From NCBI GenBank assembly GCA_019059635.1, contig JAGVRJ010000003.1, positions 806,001-870,000 of the forward strand: a DNA stretch of 64,000 nucleotides, read 5' to 3'. The DNA comes from Proales similis (taxonomy: Eukaryota; Rotifera; Eurotatoria; Ploima; Proalidae). This document shows positions 11,733 to 21,691 of this stretch, one piece after another. Within the stretch, counting starts at the first letter, position 1. Each line of letters opens with the position of its first letter. The translations under genes and the position numbers were made by a program. The notes under the pieces were generated by a model. The model saw only the letters and a list, made by a program, of their open reading frames with translations. It did no database searches and was not told the origin of the DNA.

Positions 11733-12238
11733 AATAAAACCGCCTCTCATATCTGTTCAAATTTCGGTATTCTCTCATTTTTCATTTGCGGGACGTGCAT
11801 TTCCCATGGAATCCAGTTTCAAGTAAATGTGCAGCCAAGCCGTGAAGGTATGACATTAGAAGGCATATAATAAGAATAATAATTACGCCATCTAGCCTGA
11901 TGTTCAAAATGGGGAACGTAATTACTTATTGGCCAAATCGGGGAATTGAACAAAAAGAAATGAAACGGGAAAATTATTCGCAGTAATCGATAAAAGTCGC
12001 TTATTCTAGTTGAAAAATTCTTCTCGGCACTTGGTTTCAATAAGTGTTTTGTGGCTTGCCTGCGCGGCCTTAATCTTTGTTTTGCGCATTGGCTCGCTTA
12101 TCATAATTTATTAGTTGGCCGCATTCTAAATGCCAATTGTGCCTTTTATCGCCAAGGTGTAACTCCAAACGGGCGCTCAAACAACTCATTTGTATTTAGA
12201 AGGTAAACTGAGATGAGCGTTGTGTAAGGCGGACAAAC
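11733..12238. other. intergenic, Ly6 3' end to TBC gene
   Basis: No coding region recognised. It should contain the Ly6 poly(A) site and the promoter and 5' UTR of the TBC gene. It is moderately AT-rich with no obvious repeat. Confidence 0.4.
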
Positions 12239-14529
12239 ATGGTTCAAATCAGCGCTCACGAGCCGCGCCAGGTAAAGAGGAGCAGCTCAGAGCTCGAAAT
12301 TGCGAAGCGTCGTGTCCACCAGCTTCAGCACAGCGTCTCATTCAACAGTCTGGACGAGCGGGCGTTCGCTCGCTCCGACGACTCTTTTATATCGTGCTCA
12401 TTCACAGCCTCGGACTATTCAGGTCGAACAGGCAACAGAACAGATTCCGCCAACTACACCAAATCAAGCGACTCTGCCTCACATGGACTTAAATCGGACG
12501 AGTCGGACTCAAATTCAACTCATGCGATCGAGCTGGCTGATAACTTGGACTCGATTATCGCCACCTTTTCCGACTCACCTATTCTAAGCCGATCAGCTGA
12601 GTCGTGCAAGCAACCACCAGATTCTGAAATTACAATTAGAATCGAGGCACAAGAGAGTGTCGAGACGAGCTCGCATGTTTCAATCGAAAGTCCAACAGAA
12701 GCTGAACCAACCAGATCAAAGGTGGCCTCTTCAAATTCAGCCAGCGACGTGGCCAGTATTTGCAGCTTTACAAGCAACTATTCACAAATTGACTTTGCCC
12801 ACTCGTCGAGCTCTAGTTCGGCTGAGAATGCTCGCAAACACTCATTTACATCTCTGCTCTCATCCAGGTTTCCTTTCTGAGCCTTTTTGCTTTGGTCCAG
12901 CAAAACTAACATTTGTTTGACGCTTTACAGCCTATTCGGAGCGAAGAACTCGCCACCAGTTCAGTCCAGCAGCAGTTTGAACATTTTCACTTCGAAACTT
13001 TTCGGACTCAGATCGGCCATGGCTAAATCAAAATCAGAACAGTGTTCAACACCAGCCGCCAGCAAAGAGGCCTATCCAATTAGAGTTCCGGATTCGATGC
13101 TTATTTTAGAAGAGCGCCCGAGCAACTTGCCGGCCAAGAGTGAGAGCGAAGCGCAGCGTCATAAGCAAGAATACGAGCGAATGGTTCGTATGGCAAAGAA
13201 GAAAGGTAAAGCATTGGGCGGCTCTGATCCTATTTCCATCAGCTCTCTGATCTGACCATTCTCGCGCTAGACTTGAAAGAGCAACACATTCAAATGATGA
13301 AACACGAACAACAGCTGAAGAAAGAGGACTTCATGACCAAGTCGCTTCGGTTGTGGATAAATGAAATCCTGCCAAACTGGCCCGAAATGTGAGCATTCAA
13401 TAGCTAGAGGAGGTTCGAGCAAGGCTTCAATCTTTTTTTCTGAAGGAGGAGCCACCCCCGAACAAGAGAGCTTTGGTGGCACGGTTTGCCTCCTTCCGTT
13501 CGCGGTCGTGTATGGAAGTTGGCCATCGGCAACGAGCTTAATCTTACTCACGGTTCGATTTGCTTCATTCCTTCCGACTTCAGTTAAAGAGACGCTTTCG
13601 GTTTTAGAATGCTTCAGCTATTACCGGCTGAAAGCAGACCAACTACTCGGTATTTTCGACGAACAAACCCAACGCGAAAGTGAAGTGAGCATTGAGCTCA
13701 TAAAGCTGGACGTTTCGCGCACATTTCCGCATTTGTGCTTTTTCCAACAAGTATGAGCGACTTTAGTGCACTTTGATTGTCAGAGTATTCCTTCACTCGT
13801 CTTAAAAATCAGGACGGTCCGTATCATGAAGCTTTGCACAGCGTATTGGGCGCATATGCTTGTTACAACTCATCAATTGGTTACGTGAGTCATCCAACTC
13901 TAAAATCCAGTGCTCTTAAATCTGCTTAAAATTGCCCACAAAAGGTGCAAGGCATGTCATTTCTCTCCGCGATTCTTTTGTTAAATATGGAAGCTCCCGA
14001 TGCATTTGTTTGTTTGGCCAACTTGCTCAACACACCTTATCTGAATGCTTGTTTCAAAATGGACCAGCGGCGGGTAATCATCAGAAGAGTGTTCGATCTG
14101 GAGCAGAAAATTCTAACTCGTCCTTGAAACCAGATGAATTCATTTTTTCGAGTGCATGAAATACTGTTCGAGTTCAACTTGCCTGAGCTGTTTATTCATT
14201 TTTGCGAGCAAAAAGTGAAGCCCGATTTGTATTTGATCGATTGGATATTTACATTGTTCAGCAAAGCACTGCCTCTTGATGTTGTCAGTCGCATCTGGGA
14301 CGTGTTCCTGCGCGATAAAGAAATATTCCTGTTCAAGACCGCGCTCGGCATTTTGAAACTTTACAGAGCGCAGCTGCTCGAGCTTGACTTTGTTCACATT
14401 GTCCAATTCCTGACCAAACTGCCTGAAGACATAAACTCAACTCAGCTGTTCAAGGCAATTAAGCAGATGAAAACCGACATTGACGAACAATATTGTACTT
14501 TTGAACAGCTTCTAGACGAAACAGCATAA
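12239..14529 (+). CDS. TBC1D12/TBC1D14-like Rab GTPase-activating protein
   Basis: Rab GAP; vertebrate TBC1D14/12 act on Rab11-type recycling endosomes and autophagy. Eight exons: 12239-12867, 12931-13205, 13271-13388, 13446-13552, 13584-13750, 13813-13884, 13945-14073, 14134-14529; 1893 bp, 630 residues. The first half is a Ser-rich, probably disordered N-terminus. The TBC domain runs from [17 protein letters not shown] to the C-terminus, with the arginine finger in [13 protein letters not shown] and the glutamine finger in GYVQGMSF, so it should be catalytic. [17 protein letters not shown] and [15 protein letters not shown] are close to the vertebrate proteins. Introns are 57-65 bp except intron 4, which must be only 31 bp (13553-13583) to keep both conserved flanks in frame. 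An additional 5' exon cannot be excluded. Confidence 0.9.
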
Positions 14530-14808
14530 TCTCCCAGCCGGAAAAATAGCAATGAATTTAGAGCAATTTTTATGCCCAAAAGGCCTTGTTGTCAAATATT
14601 TTTGATTGTTTTACTCATCTCACTTGTTTCTGATCGCATTAGACAAAAGTGGCAACAGCACGACGCGGCCAAAAATTTCGGCAATCTATTTTTTCGAATA
14701 AATTTTGAATTATTTTATAACGGGCTTATCTTGGTTCGAGCAGCCATTCAAATGAATTAAGCAAGACAAGTAATGAGATTGAGAAGCTGGGCTAATGAAT
14801 TAAGAAAT

Positions 14809-14814
14809 AAAAAA
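14809..14814 (-). terminator. Pol III terminator of tRNA-Trp
   Basis: A run of six A on the plus strand reads TTTTTT on the minus strand, four bases after the tRNA 3' end, as expected for RNA polymerase III termination. Confidence 0.8.
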
Positions 14815-14818
14815 CATT

Positions 14819-14891
14819 TGACCCCGACGTGACTCGAACACGCAACCTTCTGATCTGGAGTCAGACGCGCTACCAGTTGCGCCACGGAGTC
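14819..14891 (-). tRNA. tRNA-Trp (anticodon CCA), no intron
   Basis: 73-nt cloverleaf on the minus strand. The acceptor arm GACTCCG pairs with CGGGGTC (one G-U), the D arm contains GGCGCAACTGGTAGCGC, the anticodon loop CTCCAGA has CCA at positions 34-36 (plus strand 14858-14856), and the T arm is GCGTGTTCGAGTCACGT. Internal A and B boxes are intact. It is very close to other eukaryotic nuclear tRNA-Trp. It lies between the 3' end of the TBC gene and the next plus-strand gene. Confidence 0.97.
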
Positions 14892-15296
14892 TCTTGGTGA
14901 CAATCTTTGCTCTGTGTGCATATTATAACGCAGTTTTTTTTATGCGCTTCGACTCGGTATCTAATGACTCAAGAGTGTGTTTGCATTCTAATGCGCAGGC
15001 CACAATCTTAGCTTGGGTAAATGGCGAGCAATAAGCTTCTATCAGCAGCTCATTCGAGCTTAAATGGCTAAAAGCTAATTGGATCAAGCATATTGTTTGA
15101 CTCAAGCGTGGGAGTTAATGCCAGTTTAAGCGATAAAAAATGCTCGCCAGGTTTTATCATCCATCCTGATGAGGAGACTCTTGTTTACTCATTAAGCTTT
15201 GCACTATCTCGATGCAGCTCGTCAAGTAGCATCTCGTTTTCTTCGTCTCTCTTCTTCGCTCTGCCAGGGCAGTTGTGAGAGTGAACGAGCGCTAAG
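14892..15296. other. intergenic upstream of membrane-protein gene
   Basis: About 400 bp without a recognisable coding region. It includes the tRNA 5' flank and should hold the promoter of the gene starting at 15297. Confidence 0.4.
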
Positions 15297-16028
15297 ATGC
15301 ATCAGCATAAATTCCTTTCTATCCTACTTGCTTGGTCGACGCAGACAGAAGCGTTCGTGCTACAATCCGAGTTTGGCCACGACAATCGATCCACTGAATC
15401 TTCAACAGCATCCACTCAGGCAAAACTGAATCTGACCAGCTCAATCTCAAGGCCAATTTTAAAATCCACTTCTCATCAGGCCGAGTTCGCGTTGCTTTTG
15501 TTTTCAATTGTTACTCTCATACTTTTAGTTTACTTGTTGATTTTGTTCAATTCGTTCTTATTTTCAATTTGTAAAACGATCGGCTGCTCCAAGAGCGACA
15601 GTAACTGTTTGTACTTGAATCGAGAACTCAATCCAATCGGCCAAGAGTCTGATAAAGCCAGTACGGCGGACGAAAGTCGAGTTAGCTCATCTTTGGTGAA
15701 AACGAAATTCGCCAACTTTTACGGATCGCGAAGTTCAAGCGAAAGTTTGAACTTGATCGCGATGCCCAAGCAAACAGAGTTGAACACCTTCCGATCTGAA
15801 GCTGTTCTCGACAGTTTGGTTGAATTGGATAAAATCGAGCAGAGGATTTCAAAGTCAATCTACGAGCTGTCTGCTCTTCAAGAGCGATATGAAAAAGATG
15901 ATTGTCCAGAGAAGAAAGAGCTTTCAATTGAGCTGATTGAAAAAGAAAACGCAAAAGCCGGCCAACAAGACGATCAAAAAGACCAACTACTGGAGCAAGA
16001 GCATGAAAGCGACCAATTCCAAACTTGA
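15297..16028 (+). CDS. single-pass membrane protein of unknown function
   Basis: Uninterrupted ORF of 243 codons from ATG 15297. I do not recognise the family. A weak N-terminal signal-like segment (KFLSILLAW) is followed by a short Ser/Thr-rich part with possible N-glycosylation sites, one strong membrane segment around residues 63-88 (FALLLFSIVTLILLVYLLI), a short Cys-containing juxtamembrane part, and a cytosolic tail whose last 80 residues are charged and helical, likely coiled coil (VELDKIEQRISKSIYEL). A type I topology is likely. A poly(A) signal lies 23 bases after the stop (16051-16056). It converges on the coiled-coil gene to its right with only 46 bp between the stops. Confidence 0.65.
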   Translation: MHQHKFLSILLAWSTQTEAFVLQSEFGHDNRSTESSTASTQAKLNLTSSISRPILKSTSHQAEFALLLFSIVTLILLVYLLILFNSFLFSICKTIGCSKSDSNCLYLNRELNPIGQESDKASTADESRVSSSLVKTKFANFYGSRSSSESLNLIAMPKQTELNTFRSEAVLDSLVELDKIEQRISKSIYELSALQERYEKDDCPEKKELSIELIEKENAKAGQQDDQKDQLLEQEHESDQFQT

Positions 16029-16034
16029 TGTGTT

Positions 16035-16056
16035 TTTATTATCTTTCTTTAATAAA
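16035..16056. terminator. overlapping convergent poly(A) signals
   Basis: AATAAA for the plus gene is at 16051-16056 and AATAAA for the minus gene at 16040-16035. Cleavage some 15-25 nt after each would fall close to or inside the end of the opposite coding region, so the two mRNAs should overlap tail to tail. Confidence 0.6.
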
Positions 16057-16074
16057 AACATCGATTAAAGCGAT

Positions 16075-17024
16075 TTAGCTCTTTTTGAGAAAGTTGGCAG
16101 CTGTGATACGCGACCGACGAGCAGCATTCTCGGCATATATGGCCTCGCCCATGTTCCCTCTCAGGTTTTGCTGAAAGTCCATTCGACGCTGTCGAAGCTC
16201 TCGTTCCAGTTTTTTCAGTTCGCGTAGATCGCGAGCTGCACGAGCCCGGTCGGCCTTGGCGTCTTGGCTCTTAGTTTGCTTCATAAGTCGTTGGGTAATG
16301 AGCTGTATTCGATCCTGAAGCTCTTGGTCCTTGACTCGTCTCTCTTCTTCCAGTCTCCACTTGGTTTCGGGCGATATGGGCCTCCTACGGGCCTCCTCGA
16401 GCCGCTTGTCAAGCATATCACGGTCTTCTTTGGTCAGTATCATCACGTAGTCATCGTTTATATCAAACGGCGCCTTTTTTACGGGCTCTTCGAAATCAAC
16501 TCCTTTTATCAGTCGCTTTGAGTACATTTTCCTTTGACGTGCTCTGTTCTCTTCTTTGAACTTGTCGTTTTCCGCCTTGTCCTTTAGTTTTTGCAATTTC
16601 TGATCGACTTGTTCGCGTTTTTTCTTGAAAAAAGAAGAAAGGGAAAAAAAAGCTCGCGAATTTTTATCAGAATTTGAAGAAACTAAACAAACCTTGTACA
16701 AATCGAGCCTTCCCTGACGACTGGCTTTTTCGTAATCTTCATTCTTGTACACCTGTGCGTCGTTTATTGACGCTCGCTTATGGAGCAGCTTTGACGCACT
16801 TTGACTTAACAAGAGAAAAGTACGATTTTAGGATAGAAACGAATGGCGAGAAAGAGAACCAGAACTGGAAACACAAATTCAAACAGGCTGCACGAATAAA
16901 AGCCAAACATCAAAACCGATTACAAAAGCAATCACCTAAGCCTATTTGCATTTGCCTTGGCTCTCTCGAGTCTCTCTACGAGTGGCCCAGAGCGACAAGA
17001 CAATCTTGAACGGGCAATCAGCAT
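16075..17024 (-). CDS. coiled-coil protein, function unknown
   Basis: Three exons: 17024-16936, 16804-16693, 16623-16075; 750 bp, 249 residues. The first exon (MLIARSRLSCRSGPLV...) was found by splice phase: its AG plus T of exon 2 restores a Ser codon and supplies the only suitable ATG. The protein is highly charged, Arg/Lys/Glu-rich and almost wholly helical, with a conserved-looking centre NDDYVMILTKEDRDMLDKRL and tail LRGNMGEAIYAENAARR. No enzyme motif, signal peptide or membrane segment is seen; it is probably cytoskeletal or nuclear. Intron 2 (16624-16692, 69 bp) is a multiple of three with no stop, so retention would insert 23 residues, but its long pyrimidine tract argues that it is spliced. 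Confidence 0.72.
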
Positions 17025-17125
17025 GCTTAAAAACATTAAAGAGATTTTATCATGTGACTGTTTGAAATAATCAATCGAATATCAACCGGACACAGAACCA
17101 AATCGACTAAATAAACAACTCGCGC

Positions 17126-18196
17126 TTACCCGTTAAGTGAAAGAGATGCGAGACCGAGTTTGGAATCGCTCGTCTCCGACTCACTCGGCTTTTTCCTGGC
17201 CTTGGCTCTTTCGACATGCTCTGCGTCCTCGTCTTCGCTGGCCCACACGTCGCCGTTCACAGCCTTGATGTCTTCCCAGGAATCCTCGTTGTCTGACGGT
17301 ATACCACCGTCCTCGTGCAGGGCGTTATAAGCTGCGCGTAAATACTCTTGTATGCTTTTGCAGCCGAGTGCCAGAACCTCGTCGGGCGGGTATTCGATCG
17401 GATTATTGGCGAAGTTGAGCGCAGTCAAGTTCTTTATTGTGCCGAGCTCGTTTGGAAGCGACTCAATTTTATTGTTCTCGAGCAACAAGTAGCGCAACGA
17501 CTGATGATATTCGAGTCCTTGCGATGGTAGCTGAACCAACTGATTGTTTCTAAGCTTCAATTTTCAATTTATTTTTATTTACAGCAGCAGGAACGTCTGC
17601 TTGAGTTAAGCTTACGTCGAGCCATTTGAGTTTACGGAATCGTTGGAAAAAATAGGACGGTAAGGCGGAAAGGTGATTTCCCTCGAGATAAATGTACTTG
17701 AAGGCATAGGCGATGAAGAATGAAGATGAAGAGTAGCCAGTTGAGAAAGACATACCTCAAGGTTGTCAAGTTCGAACAACTTTGACGGAATTCGGTTGAG
17801 TCGCTTTTGACTGAGATCAAGAGCGTTGGCGCCGAACTCTTTTGCCTTCTCAATAAACTCGAGCAGATCAGAGTCGATCTCGTCAAATGGTTCATCGTTG
17901 TCATCGTTGGCGTTAAAGGAAGAATTTTCTTTTTGGTTTGAGTCCAAATCACTCGACGGCTCCTCAGAGCTCTTGGATTCGACTCGTGTCTCACTTTCTT
18001 GAGTGTCTCGGTTTTCGTCGGCCGAGCGGTCACCGTCGCTTGATCGCTCAAAGCCTGTGTCGTGAGTAGAGCCGCACGATTCGGTGTCGATGTTCATTAA
18101 TTTCATTATTTGCTCCACGTCCGATTGAGATATGACTGGATCCGGCGATTTGGGCATCGATTGGATGCAAGATTGGCTCGCTTGTCCGGAGCTCAT
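17126..18196 (-). CDS. LRRC27-like leucine-rich repeat protein
   Basis: Intracellular LRR protein. Three exons: 18196-17756, 17696-17616, 17554-17126; 951 bp, 316 residues, phases consistent. The N-terminal 110 residues are acidic, Ser-rich and probably disordered. About four to five short LRRs follow (ALDLSQKRLNRIPSKLFEL, KLKWLDLRNNQLVQLPS, SLRYLLLENNKIESLPNEL, TALNFANNPIEYPPDEV), then an acidic tail. The phrase FANNPIEYPPDEVL...SIQEYLR matches the cap region of LRRC27-type proteins as I know them; the biological role of that family is unclear. It has no signal peptide or membrane span. It starts 650 bp head-to-head from the K2P channel gene. Confidence 0.75.
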
Positions 18197-18845
18197 CTTA
18201 AAACTTGCGTCAAATTGATTTCAAACGCAAATGTCTCTTCTCTTCTTTATGTGGTTGGAAAAATTGAACAACTCTCGATGCCAGGTTGTAATCAGAGTTA
18301 ATATTATTGGCTCCTTAGCAACCGGTTGTCAAGTCGGTCAACTTGTTCTTGCGCGAATCTAGCTTTACTGGCCCCGCCGTGCAAAAGAAACAATCAGAGA
18401 CTATTTTCTTTATTTGCGAGCATTCTTTTTTTTTCTCTATTGTAATTTCGGATTTAATCAAGCTGACAATGTGACCTACACTCAACTCGAAACTGACTCA
18501 GGCTCATTACATAAGACCTGTTTAGCAAATAGAAACAAAGTGGTCGGTTCATGGATGGAAGAATTTCGAAGAACACTTTAAAAGGCGGATAGCTGAGACC
18601 ACACATTTGTATGTGCAATCGGCCAGCTGATCTGCGTGTTCAGGTGAGAAGCGCTCGCAAGAGACAAACTCGTCTCCTTCTAAATTAACATAATTCTAAT
18701 TCAGACCATATCGATCCAAGGCTCTTCCGCATCGGGCGGCTATATCGTTTCGGAGAATTATTCTTGGCCCATTATGCGTCACAATTGAAAGTAAAAACGT
18801 TCACATCTCAAACGATTCACTACAAGCAGGAATTGAGAATTGAAA
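18197..18845. promoter_or_regulatory. divergent promoter region, LRRC27-like (-) and K2P channel (+)
   Basis: A 649-bp head-to-head spacer with T-rich tracts. No recognisable coding region or clear TATA box. It should carry both promoters and the 5' UTRs. Confidence 0.4.
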
Positions 18846-19829
18846 ATGTTTTTGGGTGGAAGTGCCCGAAGCCCGAATCAATGGCTTGGCGCCCTTATAT
18901 GCTTCTACGCGGCTTATATCTTCTTCGGAGCGGCTATATTCCATATGCTCGAATCTCGACATGAAGGAAAGATCATAGCAGAGCTAAACGAATACATGCG
19001 CTCGTTTTTAGCCAAGCGCAGCCAATGCATGAATCAGACCGATTTGAACTCGTTTGTCAAACTGATCAGCCGGGCGAACGAGAAAGGCGTTGTTCCGCTC
19101 GGACCTGTGAGTCGTGAACACCATTGGAGTTTTGGCCAGTCTGTGTTTTTCGCCGGCGCCATTCTCACAACAATCGGCTACGGCGATGTGACCGTTCAAA
19201 CCCGAGCGGGCAAGCTGTTCTGCATCTTTTTCGCCTTGTTCGGCGTCCCACTCACCTTGATCTTACTCTCGTCAATAATCGAGCGTCTGATGAATATAAG
19301 CGAAATAATGATGGAGATTTTCTACCATCGACTGCAGCCATTTATAAGCGATCGGATTGGAAGTCCAGTGAGCCGGAGTCGAATGAACGTGTTGTTTGCT
19401 GCAGTGTTCGCAGTGGCCGTGCTCGTGCTCCTCTTCATTGTGCCCTCGTTAATCTATTCAAGTATTGAGGGCTGGTCGTTTGTCAACTCGTTCTACTATT
19501 GCTTCATTTCACTGACCACAGTCGGCCTGGGCGATTACGTGCCGGGCGATTCGGACAAGCTTCAAAGTCATCACTTTTACAAGATCTGCTCTACGGTCTA
19601 TTTACTGGTCGGCGTGGTTGCGATGGTTTGGCTACTCGAGCTGTTTACAGAGCTTCCCGAATTCAACTTCTACAAGTACATCTCGCTGAACCAAGAGGGC
19701 ACTCTAATAAAACATGATCGGTCTGCGGCGCACCCAGCCGGCAGTCAGCCAGAGGCCGATTATGAGCTCAGTTCTCCGGAAACAAGTCAAGTAGAGGCGG
19801 CGAGTGTTAAAGACAATGATTCAAGTTAA
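18846..19829 (+). CDS. two-pore-domain potassium channel (TWIK/KCNK1-like)
   Basis: Background K+ channel of the plasma membrane, working as a dimer. Single exon; ATG at 18846 (an upstream in-frame TTG at 18840 is ignored), 327 residues. Topology TM1-P1-TM2-TM3-P2-TM4: TM1 at about residues 12-34, a long extracellular cap loop with a Cys that could link subunits (KRSQCMNQT), first selectivity filter TTIGYGD, second filter TTVGLGDYVPG. The second filter and the following YKICSTVYLLVGVVAMVWLLE are closest to TWIK-type channels. P1 has a fully canonical GYGD. The C-terminal tail is short and acidic. Poly(A) signal AATAAA at 19911-19916. Confidence 0.93.
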   Translation: MFLGGSARSPNQWLGALICFYAAYIFFGAAIFHMLESRHEGKIIAELNEYMRSFLAKRSQCMNQTDLNSFVKLISRANEKGVVPLGPVSREHHWSFGQSVFFAGAILTTIGYGDVTVQTRAGKLFCIFFALFGVPLTLILLSSIIERLMNISEIMMEIFYHRLQPFISDRIGSPVSRSRMNVLFAAVFAVAVLVLLFIVPSLIYSSIEGWSFVNSFYYCFISLTTVGLGDYVPGDSDKLQSHHFYKICSTVYLLVGVVAMVWLLELFTELPEFNFYKYISLNQEGTLIKHDRSAAHPAGSQPEADYELSSPETSQVEAASVKDNDSS

Positions 19830-19928
19830 CCCCTTTGATCCGAATGAATGTCTGGTCAATTTTAGTGTTAGTCTAGTCTAGACTCGAGATACTTCTAACT
19901 TTTATTCGGCAATAAAAAGCTTGTAGGA

Positions 19929-19947
19929 ACACACACACACACACACA
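19929..19947. repeat. (AC)n microsatellite
   Basis: Perfect AC dinucleotide run between the convergent 3' ends of the K2P gene and the Sel1-repeat gene. Confidence 0.95.
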
Positions 19948-19967
19948 ACAAAGCCTTGTCAATTAGT

Positions 19968-20706
19968 CTAGTCGCACGCGCCGGTGCTACACAAGTTCTT
20001 TAATGTGCGCTGCGCCTCTTTAACTTCGTGTTTAGCCGCATGCTCCAGCAATCTTTTCACCTCGCTGAAAGAGAGAGAGAGATAGAGAGCGTTGTCTGAG
20101 AAAATGTCAAGAACTGCTTCTTGCCTTCGATTTATTTTGTTGTGTAGACCTTTCAAGTGACCGACTGCAAAATTATATGACGCGTGTGGATGACCTTGTT
20201 GAGCGGCTTTTTCAAACCATTCCAGTGCTTTGCCTTCGTGCTTCTCAACACCGACGCCTTTTTAGTGCAAAAATTGCTGGCTTAACTCTTCGATCGTTAT
20301 GAGCCAAAAGCTTACCATGCAAGTAACGATTGCCCAACTCATGTTGAGCCGTGTCAAAGCCGAGATGAGCATAAGCCTTTATTACATTCAAGTGCATATG
20401 CTCAAAGTAGAAATAGGCGTAGTAGGCCAGTGCCAAAACGCTCAGCACCAAAAAAACCTAAATTTCAAATAGCGAGCAATTATAAACAGTTCCGATTTGA
20501 CATTCATGGATTTAAGCAACCTGAAGCGCAATACAAGCCCATGAGTCGGGCTTTTGCTGTCGAGCTAGAAAGACGCGACCACGAAATGGCAACTCATCAT
20601 CGCTTTCATCGCTTTCTTCTCTATTCAGTAGTTTTTCAAGGATCTCCTCCTCTTGCTCTTTGCTTATCACCGTGCGCTTTTTCAAATGTTCCGTATTACT
20701 CGCCAT
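19968..20706 (-). CDS. Sel1-repeat single-pass membrane protein
   Basis: Four exons: 20706-20521, 20457-20316, 20257-20125, 20064-19968; 558 bp, 185 residues. The N-terminus is cytosolic and acidic (SDESDDELPF); a membrane segment around residues 54-74 is formed across intron 1 (ACIALQVFLVLSVLALAYYA); then two to three Sel1-like repeats (AYAHLGFDTAQHELGNRYL, GKALEWFEKAAQQGHPHASY, EVKRLLEHAAKHEVKEAQ). Sel1 repeats are protein-binding scaffolds. I do not recognise a specific orthologue. Intron 3 (20065-20124) appears to be a GC-AG intron with donor AG|GCAAG and a long CT tract; it is 60 bp and open in frame, so an unspliced form would add 20 residues. Confidence 0.78.
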
Positions 20707-20741
20707 ATTGAAAATGATTTCCTTCAATAACTCGCGTCTCC

Positions 20742-20762
20742 CAGGCAGGCAGGCAGGCAGCT
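20742..20762. repeat. (GGCA)n tetranucleotide repeat
   Basis: About five tandem CAGG/GGCA units. The same motif recurs near 27347-27365 and 38392-38408 in other intergenic stretches. Confidence 0.85.
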
Positions 20763-21429
20763 CACTACGGTTTTAATTCAATTCACTTCTGTCGTGCTTG
20801 TGTGATTGCTTGGTTGGTTGGCTGGCTCTTTGGCGTAGTTTAGTGAGGTAAATAACACTCTCTCGGGATAGGCCACAGCCATTCCGATTGTGCCAAGTCG
20901 AACAGAGTCAATCGATTTTTGCTTTTATGCAACTCAAATCTATCGAAATTTCAGCTTCAGGCAGTGTGTAAACAACCTGCTGTGTGAAACGCTCGTCGAC
21001 TGCAGCCACCGTTTGACTGCAAGCCAGTTCCTCGTTTTATTGTTCAATGAGAGAAATTGAAAAATATGTTAACTTGAAACCAAAGTCCATAAAGACAAAT
21101 AAAATGGAACGAACAACGTCACCGGGTTTTATTTGAAATAGAATCAAGGAGAGGCCGAGAACGGTGACCGTCGAATTGTGCTGCTGACGAGAGCAGGCGG
21201 TTGCGACAATTCGGACAAGTTATAAGCACCGAGAAGTAAATTTGCTTCATTGATTGGCGACAATGAGCGAATGAGTAGGTGGGCGGGAGGGCGAGATGGC
21301 GGGCGAGCGGGCAAATATTTCAAAAAGTGGCGCATTCTTTTCAAAAGTCTCCATGCTAATAGCAGATATTTCATTCATCCGTTTTGGCTTTCATACGCTC
21401 TCTCGTAGCGCACACGCTCGCTTGCACAC

Positions 21430-21447
21430 CACACACACACACACACA
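21430..21447. repeat. (AC)n microsatellite
   Basis: Perfect AC dinucleotide run in the 5' flank of the homeobox gene. Confidence 0.95.
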
Positions 21448-21691
21448 TTCAAAGAGAAGCGCAGTCAAACGTTTTCGCTCTTACTTCGTTCACACAAACG
21501 AATCGGTCTATTGACTAACGCTAAGTTGAATGAGTTAGACAAAAAGAGGAAACAAAAAAAGCCAAACCTCTGCGCTATTGACGCTGGCTTCAGGACGAAT
21601 TAAGCATTGCATCGCGGCTCGATCAATCTGCATCTGCAATCGGCTTTTTTTTATTTTTCACTCTCATTTAAGCCTAACGCTTGAATTTAGA

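Larger units (their letters stand above)
20707..21691. promoter_or_regulatory. divergent promoter region, Sel1 gene (-) and homeobox gene (+)
   Basis: About 985 bp with no supported coding region. It contains (GGCA)n and GGTT/GGCT tetranucleotide repeats near 20742-20826 and an (AC)n run at 21430-21447. A pyrimidine-rich stretch ending ctctcatttaag just before 21672 looks like a splice acceptor, so the homeobox gene may have an untranslated first exon here. Confidence 0.45.

Noticed and set aside
14572-14760. 62-codon ORF after the TBC gene with a hydrophobic start
   Set aside because: It lies 40 bp after the TBC stop and includes a likely poly(A) signal near 14698, so it is best read as 3' UTR.
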